Shown: in pieces, positions 16,649 through 26,168 of the stretch
How positions within the stretch are numbered: the stretch's first letter is position 1
How the letters are laid out: each line of letters begins with the position of its first letter
From: an uncultured Prevotellaceae bacterium
GTDB lineage: Bacteria > Bacteroidota > Bacteroidia > Bacteroidales > Bacteroidaceae
NCBI GenBank assembly: GCA_900320845.1
Contig: ONTS01000004.1
Coordinates: forward strand, 1-64,000
Reading direction: 5' to 3'
Length of the DNA: 64,000 nt
Translations under genes and position numbers: made by a program
The notes under the pieces: generated by a model
Told to the model about the DNA's origin: nothing
Databases searched by the model: none
The model's input: the letters and a program-made list of their open reading frames with translations, nothing else

Positions 16649-17638
16649 ATGAAATCTCTTCGCGATAATATTGATTCATCTTATATTGAGGCTGCTAACA
16701 AGATGCGTTCGAAGCAGTCGCGCCGACGCATTGTGGCTTATGTGGAAAGTTACGATGACATATTCTTTTGGCGTACGGTGTTGTCGCGGTTTGAGAATGA
16801 GAATCGCTATTTCGAAGTGATGCTTCCCTCCCGCCTCAATTTGTCGAAAGGAAAAAAGCCCGTACTGATGAATCTTGTCGGTAAACATGTCGGACGCGAT
16901 ATGTTTGCTTGCGTCGATGCCGACTACGACTACCTTATCGGCGGCGCCACCCGACTGTCAAAAGAGATTATCAACAACCCCTACATCCTCCATTCCTACG
17001 TCTATGCCATAGAGAACTATCAGTGTTATGCACCGTCGTTGCACAATGTGTGTGTGATGGTGACGCTCAATGACCACCCCATATTCGACTTCAACCGCTT
17101 CCTGCGCACATATTCCGAAGCCATATTCCCGCTCTTTGTGTGGAACATCTGGCACTATCGTCAGGGCAACTATGCACGGTTCACCATGACAGACTTCAAC
17201 CGTGTCATTGAAACGGGCAACATCAACATCGGCAACCCCGGCGCCACCATCGACCACGTGCAGCGAAAAGTGCAGCGAAAGATACGGGCGTTGCAGAGAG
17301 AACATCCGCATGCCGGCGACGACATTGAGAAACTTGCCACCACTCTCAATCTACTGGGTGTGCGTCGCGACAACACTTATCTGTACATACAAGGACACTA
17401 TCTGTATGATAAGGTTGTAGTGCCACTGTTGAAGAAGGTATGCAGCCGCCTTCGTCAGCAACGAGAGAACGAAATACATCGCAACGCACGACACGGAACA
17501 CAACTGCGTAACGAACTCGCCAGTTACAATCATTCAACAGGCGACATCAATGTCATGCTGCGCAGAAACACTGACTTCAACAATGCAGAACCTTTCCTCC
17601 AACTGCTGAAAGATGTGGAACAACTGTTGGAAGGATAA
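16649..17638 (+). CDS. DUF4435 protein, Toprim-like (PARIS AriB-like)
   Basis: The 329-residue product matches DUF4435, a Toprim-type domain found in the AriB effector of PARIS. The Toprim acidic residues are visible: Glu33 in AYVESYDDIFFW and Asp90/Asp92/Asp94 in CVDADYDY. A YAIENYQCY segment (start of the C-terminal half of DUF4435 proteins) follows. The C-terminal third is basic and helical. The ATPase gene lies 3 nt upstream. If it is AriB-like it would be a nuclease held in check by the ATPase; no such activity has been shown here. Domain assignment is good, function uncertain. Confidence 0.82.
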   Translation: MKSLRDNIDSSYIEAANKMRSKQSRRRIVAYVESYDDIFFWRTVLSRFENENRYFEVMLPSRLNLSKGKKPVLMNLVGKHVGRDMFACVDADYDYLIGGATRLSKEIINNPYILHSYVYAIENYQCYAPSLHNVCVMVTLNDHPIFDFNRFLRTYSEAIFPLFVWNIWHYRQGNYARFTMTDFNRVIETGNINIGNPGATIDHVQRKVQRKIRALQREHPHAGDDIEKLATTLNLLGVRRDNTYLYIQGHYLYDKVVVPLLKKVCSRLRQQRENEIHRNARHGTQLRNELASYNHSTGDINVMLRRNTDFNNAEPFLQLLKDVEQLLEG

Positions 17639-17678
17639 TCCTGCAACATCTTACACCTGACAACCTGAACTCAACACC

Positions 17679-18236
17679 ATGCGTATCTGTATTTTCTGCT
17701 CGGCAAACGCCGACATTGACCCGGATTTCTTTAGTTTCACCCGTTCACTTGGCGAACATCTCGCCCATGAGGGTCACACCGTTGTTTTCGGCGGTTGTGA
17801 TATGGGGCTCATGCGTTGCCTTGCCGAGTCTGTCACTGGTGCTGGTGGTGAGGTTGTTGGTGTTGTTCCTCGCATTGTAGAGGATGGTGGTGGCGAGAGT
17901 CCGCTACTCACCCGCATCATTTCTTGCTGCGACCTGAATGACCGCAAGGCTATCATGATGGAGGAGAGTGACGCTTTTCTGGTGTTACCTGGCGGCATTG
18001 GGACGTTGGACGAGTTGTTCACCGTTGCAGCTTCGTCCACCATCGGCTATCACAACAAGCCCATAGTAGTGTATAATATAAAAGGTTTCTGGTCGTCGCT
18101 CGTCGCCTTGCTTGACGATATGCAGGCGCGTGGCATGATACGTGGTGATTGGCGGCAGTATCTGCGCATTGTGGATAGATTGGAGTTGTTGGACGCCGTC
18201 TTGCGTGATCCATCCGGTTTCGGTAAGAACGCGTAA
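17679..18236 (+). CDS. LOG family protein (nucleoside 5'-monophosphate phosphoribohydrolase-like)
   Basis: A 185-residue Rossmann-type enzyme. Its motif PGGIGTLDE, together with the preceding DRKAIMMEESDAFLVL, identifies the LOG/TIGR00730 family, which hydrolyses the N-glycosidic bond of nucleotide monophosphates. In plants and some bacteria the substrate is a cytokinin nucleotide; in others it is simply AMP. The gene lies 40 nt after the DUF4435 gene and is followed by a terminator at 18324-18369, so it probably ends the helicase-ATPase-DUF4435 transcript. Whether it is functionally tied to that pair is not known. Confidence 0.92.
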   Translation: MRICIFCSANADIDPDFFSFTRSLGEHLAHEGHTVVFGGCDMGLMRCLAESVTGAGGEVVGVVPRIVEDGGGESPLLTRIISCCDLNDRKAIMMEESDAFLVLPGGIGTLDELFTVAASSTIGYHNKPIVVYNIKGFWSSLVALLDDMQARGMIRGDWRQYLRIVDRLELLDAVLRDPSGFGKNA

Positions 18237-18253
18237 CCTTTGGCTCGCGCATG

Positions 18254-18266
18254 CTGAAAAGCGGTG
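18254..18266 (+). repeat. Short copy of intergenic repeat 2
   Basis: CTGAAAAGCGGTG is shared exactly with the repeat at 44111-44136 and, with one mismatch, with the inverted copy at 22067-22092. All three are intergenic. Confidence 0.45.
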
Positions 18267-18323
18267 TGTATGGGTGTGGCTATTATAGCAAGAATGGTGA
18301 TATAGGTTTGCGGCAACAGAGAT

Positions 18324-18369
18324 AGTGTTGAGATGTGTCAAAGGATTGGATATTTCAACACTCTTTTTT
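18324..18369 (+). terminator. Terminator after the LOG gene
   Basis: AGTGTTGA (18324-18331) pairs with TCAACACT (18355-18362) across a 23-nt loop and is followed by seven T in a row (18363-18369). The next start codon (18370) directly abuts this T run. Confidence 0.7.
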
Positions 18370-21300
18370 ATGCCATGTGCTTACCACAACGGCGACGAGA
18401 CTGAGACAATCACTGTTTCTGCCGAAGGATTGGCATTGTCATTGGCTTCTGGCGGCGACCAGACATCGTATGTAGTAGCCACCAAGCCCTTTTCGGGTGC
18501 AGAGATATCGTTCTATACTGCTCTTGGTGTACTGAACCTTGGTAGCGGCTTCGGTGTGTACTATGGTTTCGTGCGTCCCAAACCTGCCATAGAGAAACAC
18601 CACTGCCCCATCAACGCCTCGTACGGCGTGAACATCTGCGATCAGCAGAGCACCTACCAGCTGCGCAGCAACGAGCAGGTAGCCGTTACATGGTCCATCG
18701 TCTCTAAACCCGATGGCAGCAATGTCATCGTAGATGCCGACGGCTATGTGCGCAATCTCGATGAGCCAGGCGACTACACCTTCCGGGCTACAGCAGAGGA
18801 CGGTTGCTACGAAGATGTAACCATACAACACGGCATCACAGGTAGCGACCTACAGTGTGAGGTGCCTTTTGTAAACGACCAAAACCAGTACGAACTGTCC
18901 TCAGTAGACTACCACGGTAGTGGAGCCCTCATCTCTCTCAGCGACCTCGATAACCCAAATAACGTTCTCGACGGAAATGTTTCCACCTTTGCCACCTACG
19001 ATCCGGGAGCCGGACTGGCAGAGAATCTTATGATTATCGGCATGAAGACCAAAGATGATGCACTCATCTACGATGGCTCAAAGGTTGGAGCACAGCCCAT
19101 ACGCGTAGGATTTGTCGTAGAAATGGAGTCTTCCGGACTCGACCTCAACCTGCTTAACTTCATCAACATCCGTTGCTACAACGGCACTGGTGACAACAAG
19201 GAAGAAGTGTACCGCGGTGTCCTCACCGAACTCGGCATCATAGGCGTCGGCATTGCCGGTGAGAAGAAGGACGAAAAGATAAGACTCGTCATCACGGTTC
19301 CGCCCGTCGACAAAGACGGAAATCCCATCAAATTCAATGAGTTCCAGTTGTGGAAGTCTGGTATGGCAGGAATCGCCATCGATAAGGTGGACATCTTCTA
19401 TCCTTTCTATGAGAATGTGAGCGAGACTAATGTCGACGGCTGTGGCAATCCCATCATGGAAGGCTCGAATCTGGTTACCTACGATCGCGACCACGCAGTG
19501 GTTTCAGCAGAAAATATCGGTGCTGTTTCCGTTGGCGACGTCATCAACAACCTGAGCAACATCATTGATGAAGACCCGAAATTCGACACCTATGCCACCA
19601 TCGTGAAGGGTGTAGGCTCCGGACAGACGGTAATCAGCATCAAGATGGGGCACATACAGGACTTCCGCCAACAGGTGGGTATCGTGATAGACAACACCCA
19701 GTATGTGGATGTGGCTCTTGCGAACATCATGTCAGTGGAAACATTTATGAACGGCGAGCCTACGGGCGAGAAAGAAAACGAATGGAGGGCTCTGGGAGTC
19801 AATGTAGTGCAAAACGAAGACAAAGTTGTGCTGCTGATGACACCGTCTAAGGAGTACGACGAGCTGCGTCTCTCCATTATCAATGCCCTGGATGTGGCTG
19901 AGACCTTCAAGATCTACGGCATCATCCTGCGCAACGACATCGACCACGATGGTATCAGCGACATACGCGATATGGACAACTGTTCGAACACTATCAACGA
20001 CATTCGTGTGAATGATGTTTGTCTGGGCGGAACTCTGCACTTGGAAGGTAAATCTACAACGGGAACAAATTTCTATTTGATTATCCCCGATCAGGTGAGT
20101 AATGAGCCTGGTAGTGTGCAGGGTGATCGTTTTGATGTGACCAGTTCACAGACTGGCGATGTTGAGGTGGTTGTTCATGCGAACAAGGTGGGATATCAGA
20201 TGCCTATCTACATTTACGACGGCAGCGACAAGCTGGTGGGCACCGCCTCCTACAACGTACATCCGCTGCAGACTACATGGAAGCAGAATCCTTCCAACTC
20301 CAACTGGAACGAGTGGAGCAACTGGACCAACGGCACACCGTACCTCTGCACCGACGTCATCATTCCCAACGGCGCTGCCATCTATCCTTCACTGGACGGC
20401 ACAGTAACCGAGGGTGACGAGTTTGGCTGCGCACGCATACAGTTCGAGAGCCGCGCCGCAGTGGAGAAGGTATTCAAGCTGAACTACACCGAGGCTTACG
20501 TAGACATTGACCTACAGCGCAACCGCTACTATCTGCTGTCAGCCCCGCTGCAGAACATGTACACCGGCGATATGTTCATCGCCACCACCGGCGACGCTGT
20601 GACCAATCCCGAACCGTGGCAGACACTCAACGGCAGCAACTACCAGCAGAACCGCTTTTCACCGCGCATCTATCAGCGTCTGTGGGAGAAGACGGCAGTG
20701 ACGAAGCTGGCTACTGGCGAAAACGGTGAGGCTAGCATACAGGAGACCCGATGGAGCAAACGGTTCAACGCACTGGCCTACGCATACAAGAGTGGTGAAG
20801 GATTCTCCCTGTGGGTAGATCCCGACGACAGCCACGACGAGCAGTTCACCTTCCGTCTGCCAAAGACACATACGGCATACAACTACTACAACGAGGTGAC
20901 AGAAGAGCCCATGACGCTCGAAGAGAGTGGTCTGACACGCGACAACGCCTTCCGCTTTATCTACGAAGCTGGCAAGGACGCCACCAACTACACCTACCTG
21001 TCGGAGAACGACCGTAAACTGTTTGCCAGCATCGGCGAACTGAGCGTCACCCTCGAGGCAGAGGCTTCCACACAGACCTTCCTGGCAGGCAACCCCTTCA
21101 TGAGCCACATCAACGTGCAGGCATTCCTCGAAGCCAACAAGGATGTCATCAGCGAGGTGAAGACCTACAACGGTAACACACACAGCTCAGCCATAGCCGT
21201 GGCTGGACAGTATATCACCACCGACGAGATCTTCACCAATATCGAACCAATGGAGGCATTCTTCGTAACGGCAAAGACTCCGGGCACCACGCTTACCATC

Positions 21301-22005
21301 GTCTTCAACGAGTCGATGTTCGGCAATATTGTCGGCGCCGAGCAGCCGTCGCCTGCCCCACTGCTCTCATCAGCCAACGAACAAGTAGGTATGCTGCGCA
21401 TCTGCGCTTCGACAGAGACCAGCCGCGCCCGCGCCCTGCTCTTGACAGGACTGGCAGACACCGACCGTGAGACATTGTTCGACAACGAGGTACATCCTGA
21501 GCTGGCAGTGTTCACCATCAACGACGGAAAGTCGCTCGACATCAACAGCCACTTGGCCGACAACATCGAGCTGGGCGTATATGTAGCACAGGAGAGCACC
21601 GTGAAACTGGCCTTCCTCGCTGCCGGCGCCATTAACCTCGACGACTACGAACTCATCGACCGTCAGACAGGATCCACTTATGACCTCGACGCAGAGGTGA
21701 GCCTGCTCATCAGCGAGAGTAGCATCAACCGCTTCGTGCTCCATCGTCGCGGAGCAACCACATCCATTAACGACCTCGACAACCAGACATCAGACATTGT
21801 ACTGACATGGGTTGACGGCGAAGTGAACGCCTCGGCAACGACAGCCAAACTGCAACGCATGGAGGTTTACGGATACGATGGCATCTGTCTTGCCAAGCAG
21901 GTGCTCACCACACCGGCACGCAACATCAGTGTAAAGGTCAACGAGCAGCATGGTATTGTACGCATAACAGACAACAACGGAAAGACTAAGGAATATAAGT
22001 ATTAA
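18370..22005 (+). pseudogene. Large surface protein fragment lacking its N-terminus
   Basis: A long intact frame encodes 1211 residues of a beta-rich extracellular protein, but it starts in mid-domain (MPCAYHNGDETETITVSAEG) with no signal peptide, and its ATG touches the T run of the preceding terminator, leaving no room for a promoter. Visible parts include an Ig-like region around residues 95-160 (TWSIVSKPDGSNVIVDADGY), a calcium-binding-like DHDGISDIRDMDNC segment near residue 535, and a C-terminal end (VRITDNNGKTKEYKY) like those of secreted Prevotella proteins. A deletion that removed the promoter and 5' end is the simplest reading. Codon use is C/A-rich and no frameshift interrupts the frame, so the loss looks recent. 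A silent cassette is also possible. Confidence 0.65.
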
Positions 22006-22066
22006 CCCACATGGAGCCAGTATCATAGGCTCCGTCACATTCCGTCACACCAAACAGCCCTCTCCG

Positions 22067-22092
22067 CACCGCTTTTCGGTTTTGGCAGGGCA
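22067..22092 (-). repeat. Intergenic repeat 2, inverted copy
   Basis: The minus strand of this 26-nt segment matches 44111-44136 at 25 of 26 positions (core TGCCAAAAC, then GAAAAGCGGTG). It lies between the surface-protein fragment and the HAD gene. A nearby hairpin (GGAGCC...GGCTCC, 22013-22033) and a 9-nt direct repeat TCCGTCACA (22031, 22041) sit just upstream. Confidence 0.7.
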
Positions 22093-22138
22093 AAGTCTCC
22101 TTGCCCAGCTATGGGTAGGAGACTGCTGTTTTTATATT
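22088..22138 (+). terminator. Pseudoknot-capable terminator region
   Basis: GGGCAA (22088-22093) pairs with TTGCCC (22101-22106), and the entire 7-nt loop AGTCTCC (22094-22100) is complementary to GGAGACT (22118-22124). The two stems can form together as an H-type pseudoknot. A T-rich run (22129-22138) follows the second stem, so it may act as a terminator or as a folded RNA regulating the downstream gene. Confidence 0.55.
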
Positions 22139-22153
22139 TTGACTTGTGAGAAT

Positions 22154-22184
22154 TTTGGCTTTTCTCGTAATGGTCTTACCTTTG
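22154..22184 (+). promoter_or_regulatory. Promoter of the HAD hydrolase gene
   Basis: TTTG (22154-22157), 19 nt, TACCTTTG (22177-22184): a full consensus match. The ATG at 22194 is 9 nt downstream; an upstream in-frame start at 22146 precedes the promoter and is rejected. Confidence 0.75.
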
Positions 22185-22193
22185 TGCAATAGT

Positions 22194-23024
22194 ATGAAAG
22201 AGCACCACTCATCATCCCCGTGTTGCGGGCATCCATCTGATTGTCCGACCGTAGCCAAGCCTCAACCTCATTCTCACGACGCTTCCCCCGAGTCGGCAGC
22301 CGTCGGTGGTTCGTGGCTTGATGGCGTGCGGGTGTTGGCTTTCGATGCCGACGACACATTGTGGGACTGCCAGATATTCTTCAACGCAATGGAACAATGG
22401 TACTGCGAAGCGCTGAGTGCCTACGGCAGTGCGGAAAGCATCTCCACCTCGCTCTTCGCAGTGGAACGCAGCAACATGGCTGAGCTTGGCTTTGGCTCTA
22501 AGGCGGTCATCATCTCGTTGATAGAGAATGCGCTGGGTGTGAGCAACGGCAGCCTCGACAATGCCTTGTTGCAGCGCATCATCAGCAAGGGGCGCTCTTT
22601 GCTGCGCATTCCTGCTACCCCACTGCCTGGCGTGGAAGACACTTTGTCGTGGTTGAGGAAGAACACCAACTACCGTATGCTGCTCTTCACCAAGGGCGAC
22701 AGCCTGGAACAGGAGCAGAAGGCTAAGCGTTCGGGTCTGCTGCGGTATTTTGATGAGATGGTGACGGTGTCGGACAAAGACACCCAAGCTTACCGACAGC
22801 TCTGTGCACGTTGCGGCGTAGATCCTCAACAGTTTGTCATGGTGGGCAACTCGTTCAAGAGCGATGTGGTGCCTGCTGTGGAAATAGGCGCCAAAGCCAT
22901 CTACATACCGCACCACTGCACATGGCAATACGAAGCCATGGAGCCCTTCGAACACGACAACATCAAGGAGTTGAAGGAGTTTGATGAGCTGAAGCATTTT
23001 TGCTTAGGCTCCATACAGGGATGA
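22194..23024 (+). CDS. HAD-family hydrolase with Cys/His-rich N-terminal extension
   Basis: A 276-residue haloacid-dehalogenase-type phosphatase. The nucleophile motif is AFDADDTLWD (Asp51, Asp53); LLFTKGD and later GNSFKSDVVPAVEIGAKAIYIP give motifs II to IV. This fits the broad HAD phosphatase group; the substrate is unknown. Unusual is the first 45 residues, rich in His, Cys, Ser and Pro (SSSPCCGHPSDC, PHSHD), which are not part of the HAD fold and might bind metal or be disordered. The start is fixed by the promoter just upstream. No other Met occurs before the catalytic motif. Confidence 0.88.
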   Translation: MKEHHSSSPCCGHPSDCPTVAKPQPHSHDASPESAAVGGSWLDGVRVLAFDADDTLWDCQIFFNAMEQWYCEALSAYGSAESISTSLFAVERSNMAELGFGSKAVIISLIENALGVSNGSLDNALLQRIISKGRSLLRIPATPLPGVEDTLSWLRKNTNYRMLLFTKGDSLEQEQKAKRSGLLRYFDEMVTVSDKDTQAYRQLCARCGVDPQQFVMVGNSFKSDVVPAVEIGAKAIYIPHHCTWQYEAMEPFEHDNIKELKEFDELKHFCLGSIQG

Positions 23025-23149
23025 ATGTCGCTGAGGCAATCACACACCGACGGGCCGCCTTCAGTCTCTTGGCCTGACAAAGTGGGCAAGGCTTGAACGA
23101 CAAGCTATAAGCGTATCCGATAGTACAACCATATAAAAAACATTGTATC

Positions 23150-23803
23150 ATGTCTCGTTCTGCAAAATGGTCCGACGATTACTGGCTTCCTTTGCTGGAG
23201 CTGTACCTCGCCAAGCCTGTCGGTGTGAAGCGTCTTTACAACCGTCGCCTCGTCGAGCTGAGTCTGGAGCTGCACCTCTCTCCCGAGTTGCTCCACAAGC
23301 AGCTGCAGCGTCTGCGCCTGTTGGACAACCCGCGCATAGAGCAGCTGTGGCAACGCTATAGCCATCATCCCCGTCAGCTGTCTAAGGCCGTTGCCAAATG
23401 GCGCAGCATGCGCGGTTTCGGCTTTGCCGACGACTTCTACGCAGGAGTTGAAAGGCAGGAGTACGACTTTGAGCGACTGTTTCGCCCCATCTGTGGCTCA
23501 ACATCGTGGAATGAGCTGATGCTGGTGCTGGTGCTCGACCTATACTTCCGCCTCACCCCTTTGACCATGGTGTGCGAGACGCCTGAAGTGGTACAGATTG
23601 CCAAACTCATGGGTGTGGAAGTTGTTGAAGTGGTAGACATGTTGCATGTGTTCATGCTGTGCGACCCGTATATGGTGGATGTGCAGGATGCTAGCGACGG
23701 TGATATTTTGGCTGCCTGTCAGGCATTGTGGAAGCGCTATGAGCATGAGCCAGCCGGCACGTTGGAGGGCGATGCGTCGCAGATGCGCGCCTATTTTGAA
23801 TAG
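23150..23803 (+). CDS. Conserved protein of unknown function upstream of rpoN
   Basis: A 217-residue, helix-rich cytoplasmic protein with no signal peptide or membrane segment. The N-terminal 70 residues (KWSDDYWLPLLELY..., LVELSLELHLSPELLHKQLQRL) look like a compact helical, possibly DNA-binding, domain; the middle has a hydrophobic stretch (LMLVLVLDLYFRL) and the end is acidic. I believe homologues sit beside rpoN in other Bacteroidota, but I recognise no named family. It ends 24 nt before rpoN and is probably cotranscribed, so a role linked to sigma-54 can be suggested but not shown. Confidence 0.7.
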   Translation: MSRSAKWSDDYWLPLLELYLAKPVGVKRLYNRRLVELSLELHLSPELLHKQLQRLRLLDNPRIEQLWQRYSHHPRQLSKAVAKWRSMRGFGFADDFYAGVERQEYDFERLFRPICGSTSWNELMLVLVLDLYFRLTPLTMVCETPEVVQIAKLMGVEVVEVVDMLHVFMLCDPYMVDVQDASDGDILAACQALWKRYEHEPAGTLEGDASQMRAYFE

Positions 23804-23827
23804 AAAGTTTACACCATTATTATATAT

Positions 23828-25372
23828 ATGTCTCAACGTCTTATCCAAACTACTGAGCAACAGCAGGTGCAGCGACAGCAGCTCTCTGCGCAACAGTTGC
23901 TGCAGGTACGTCTGCTTGAGATGCCTTTGGCGCAGCTGGAGCAGGCTGTGCGGGCTGAGATGGACGACAACCCGGCACTGGAGAGCGAAGAGATAATAGG
24001 CAAGAGTGAAGAGGGAATAGAGCTGTCTGACACCGACCACGGCTTCGACGATGGAGATTACGACGAAGGCAAGATGACGGATGGAGACCAGGGCTTTGAA
24101 GAACGGGTGGAGCGTGAGGAGCGTCAGGATGCTCTTGACGCCGCGCTGCAAGGCATTGGCGCTGATGATGTGATGGAGTCTCCGCCGAGCATGTATACGA
24201 AGGCTGACACCCGGGAGGACTCTTACTTTTTCGAGGCTCGCAATGATGTTTCTTTCTACGATGTTCTGCGCGAACAGATGGGCGAACTGACGCTCACCGA
24301 CACCGAGCACGACGTGATGGAGTACCTCATCGGCTCGTTGGATGACGACGGACTGTTGCATAAGTCGTTGGAAATGATTTCCGACGAGATGGCTATTTAC
24401 CTCAACTTGGATGTCGACGTGAAGTTTATTGCCCGTGTTCTGGGACTGTTGCAGGGCTTCGACCCTGCCGGCATTGGTGGCAGAAGTTTGCAGGAGTGTC
24501 TGCTGCTGCAGGTGGCACGCCGCTCCAACGACGAGCTGAAACAAGAGATGCTACAGGTGCTCACACGCTATTTCAGTGCTTTCACGCGCAACCAGTGGAG
24601 CAAGATAGCCCGTGGTATGCGTCTGTCTGACGAGGATGTGGAGCGTCTTCGCGGTGCTTTGCGACGTCTTAACCCCAAGCCCGGTGCTTCTCTGGGTGAG
24701 AGTGTGAACGTTAGTGCTCAGCATGTGACACCCGATTTCATGGTTGACGACGACGGCTCTGGCAAACTCACGGTGCGCCTTTGTCGGGGTCATGTGCCCG
24801 ACCTGCACATTTCTCCCTCCTTCTCGGAGATGATTGAGACCTATCGCAACAACCGTCAGGGCATGAACCGTGCTGCCAAGGAGGCATTGCTGTACAGCAA
24901 GCAGAAGGTGGCTCGTGCCAAAGGTTTTATCAACGCCATCCTACAGCGTCAGCACACGTTGCTGATGACTATGGAGGCCATTGTATCTTGGCAGCATACT
25001 TTCTTTGTGGAAGGCGACAGCAGCCTGTTGCGCCCGATGATATTGAAAGACGTTGCCCAGGTGACGCACCTTAACATCTCTACGGTGTCGCGTGTGTGTG
25101 CGGGTAAGTATGTTCAGACCCGCTGGGGCATCTTCCCCCTTCGCCACTTCTTTAGCGACGGTTACACCACCGACAACGGTGAAGCTCTGTCGAAACACGA
25201 GATAAAGGATGCGTTGCGCTCGCTGATTGAAGGCGAAGATAAAGCGTCTCCGCTCAGCGACGAGAGTCTGGAGTCGCTGATGGCAGAGAAAGGCTACCCT
25301 ATAGCACGACGCACCATTGCCAAATATCGTATGCAAATGGGCATACCTGTGGCCCGAATGAGAAGGAGATAG
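23828..25372 (+). CDS. rpoN: RNA polymerase sigma-54 factor
   Basis: The 514-residue alternative sigma factor recognises -24/-12 promoters and needs an enhancer-binding ATPase. The N-terminal Gln-rich activator region (TEQQQVQRQQLSAQQLLQVRLLEMPL) is followed by an acidic region II (residues 45-100). The core-binding and DNA-binding domains contain FDPAGIGGRSLQECLLLQ and the helix-turn-helix VAQVTHLNISTVSRVC. The RpoN box ARRTIAKYRMQMGIP is near the C-terminus. No enhancer-binding protein is encoded in this window, so its targets cannot be told from here. Confidence 0.97.
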   Translation: MSQRLIQTTEQQQVQRQQLSAQQLLQVRLLEMPLAQLEQAVRAEMDDNPALESEEIIGKSEEGIELSDTDHGFDDGDYDEGKMTDGDQGFEERVEREERQDALDAALQGIGADDVMESPPSMYTKADTREDSYFFEARNDVSFYDVLREQMGELTLTDTEHDVMEYLIGSLDDDGLLHKSLEMISDEMAIYLNLDVDVKFIARVLGLLQGFDPAGIGGRSLQECLLLQVARRSNDELKQEMLQVLTRYFSAFTRNQWSKIARGMRLSDEDVERLRGALRRLNPKPGASLGESVNVSAQHVTPDFMVDDDGSGKLTVRLCRGHVPDLHISPSFSEMIETYRNNRQGMNRAAKEALLYSKQKVARAKGFINAILQRQHTLLMTMEAIVSWQHTFFVEGDSSLLRPMILKDVAQVTHLNISTVSRVCAGKYVQTRWGIFPLRHFFSDGYTTDNGEALSKHEIKDALRSLIEGEDKASPLSDESLESLMAEKGYPIARRTIAKYRMQMGIPVARMRRR

Positions 25373-25466
25373 AAGTGAAACGATAACGTGAGATTTGTTC
25401 TGTACAGGGAAGCCACTTACGGAAGGGAAGTTATGAATACTACTGAATGAAGGAGAGAATGACAAT

Positions 25467-26087
25467 ATGATAACCGAGAAACGTATATTGATGGTATCTA
25501 AGGTGCTGAGCATGCTGCTCACTCCTTTCTATCTGCCTCTTTTCGGGCTGATACTGCTGTTTATGTTTAGTTATCTCTCTCTGCTTCCCACGGGTTACAA
25601 GTGGCAGGTGGGCGTCTTGGTGTACATCTTCACGGTGCTTGCTCCTACGTTGTCCATCCGTCTGTACCGTCGTTCTCAGGGTTGGACGCGCATAGAGATG
25701 CTCAGGCGCGAACGACGCATCATCCCCTACGTCATCACGATTCTGTTCTACTTCGTCTGTTTCCACCTGTTGCGCAGTCTTCATGTGCCCCACTTCATCG
25801 GCACGGTGGTCATTGCTGCGCTGTTCATCCAGATAGTCTGTGCCCTTATCAATGTGTGGTGGAAGATTTCCACGCATACTGCTGCTGTGGGTGCTGTCGG
25901 GGGTGGACTGATAGGCTTTGCCTTCCACCTCCATTTCGACCCTACGTTGTGGCTTGGCGTGGTGTTCCTGTTAGGCGGACTGGTGGGAAGCAGCCGTATG
26001 ATACTCAAACAACACTCGCTGGCGCAGGTCGTAGTAGGCTTCTTCACGGGGATGCTCGGCAGCTTTATCATAGTGATGATATTGTAA
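25467..26087 (+). CDS. PAP2-like integral membrane protein
   Basis: The 206-residue protein has about six membrane helices. Two late segments, WWKISTHTAAVGAVGG and QHSLAQVVVGFFTG, resemble the histidine-bearing motifs of PAP2-type phosphatases (the SxxH-like and HxxxQ/D parts), while the first PAP2 motif is poorly kept. This fits a Bacteroidota family annotated as PAP2-related and possibly acting on lipid phosphates. It stands between rpoN and ispG without obvious functional link. A lipid-phosphatase role is only suggested. Confidence 0.75.
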   Translation: MITEKRILMVSKVLSMLLTPFYLPLFGLILLFMFSYLSLLPTGYKWQVGVLVYIFTVLAPTLSIRLYRRSQGWTRIEMLRRERRIIPYVITILFYFVCFHLLRSLHVPHFIGTVVIAALFIQIVCALINVWWKISTHTAAVGAVGGGLIGFAFHLHFDPTLWLGVVFLLGGLVGSSRMILKQHSLAQVVVGFFTGMLGSFIIVMIL

Positions 26088-26168
26088 AGCAAACAGATTG
26101 CTCTGCTTTGTCATAGCGAGGAGGACTCGCTTACATGTACACGATAAACCCTATAATTGATAACATAT

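Noticed and set aside
23540..24544. 334-codon minus-strand frame opposite rpoN
   Set aside because: Shadow of the sigma-54 gene; His/Gln/Leu-rich with no motifs.
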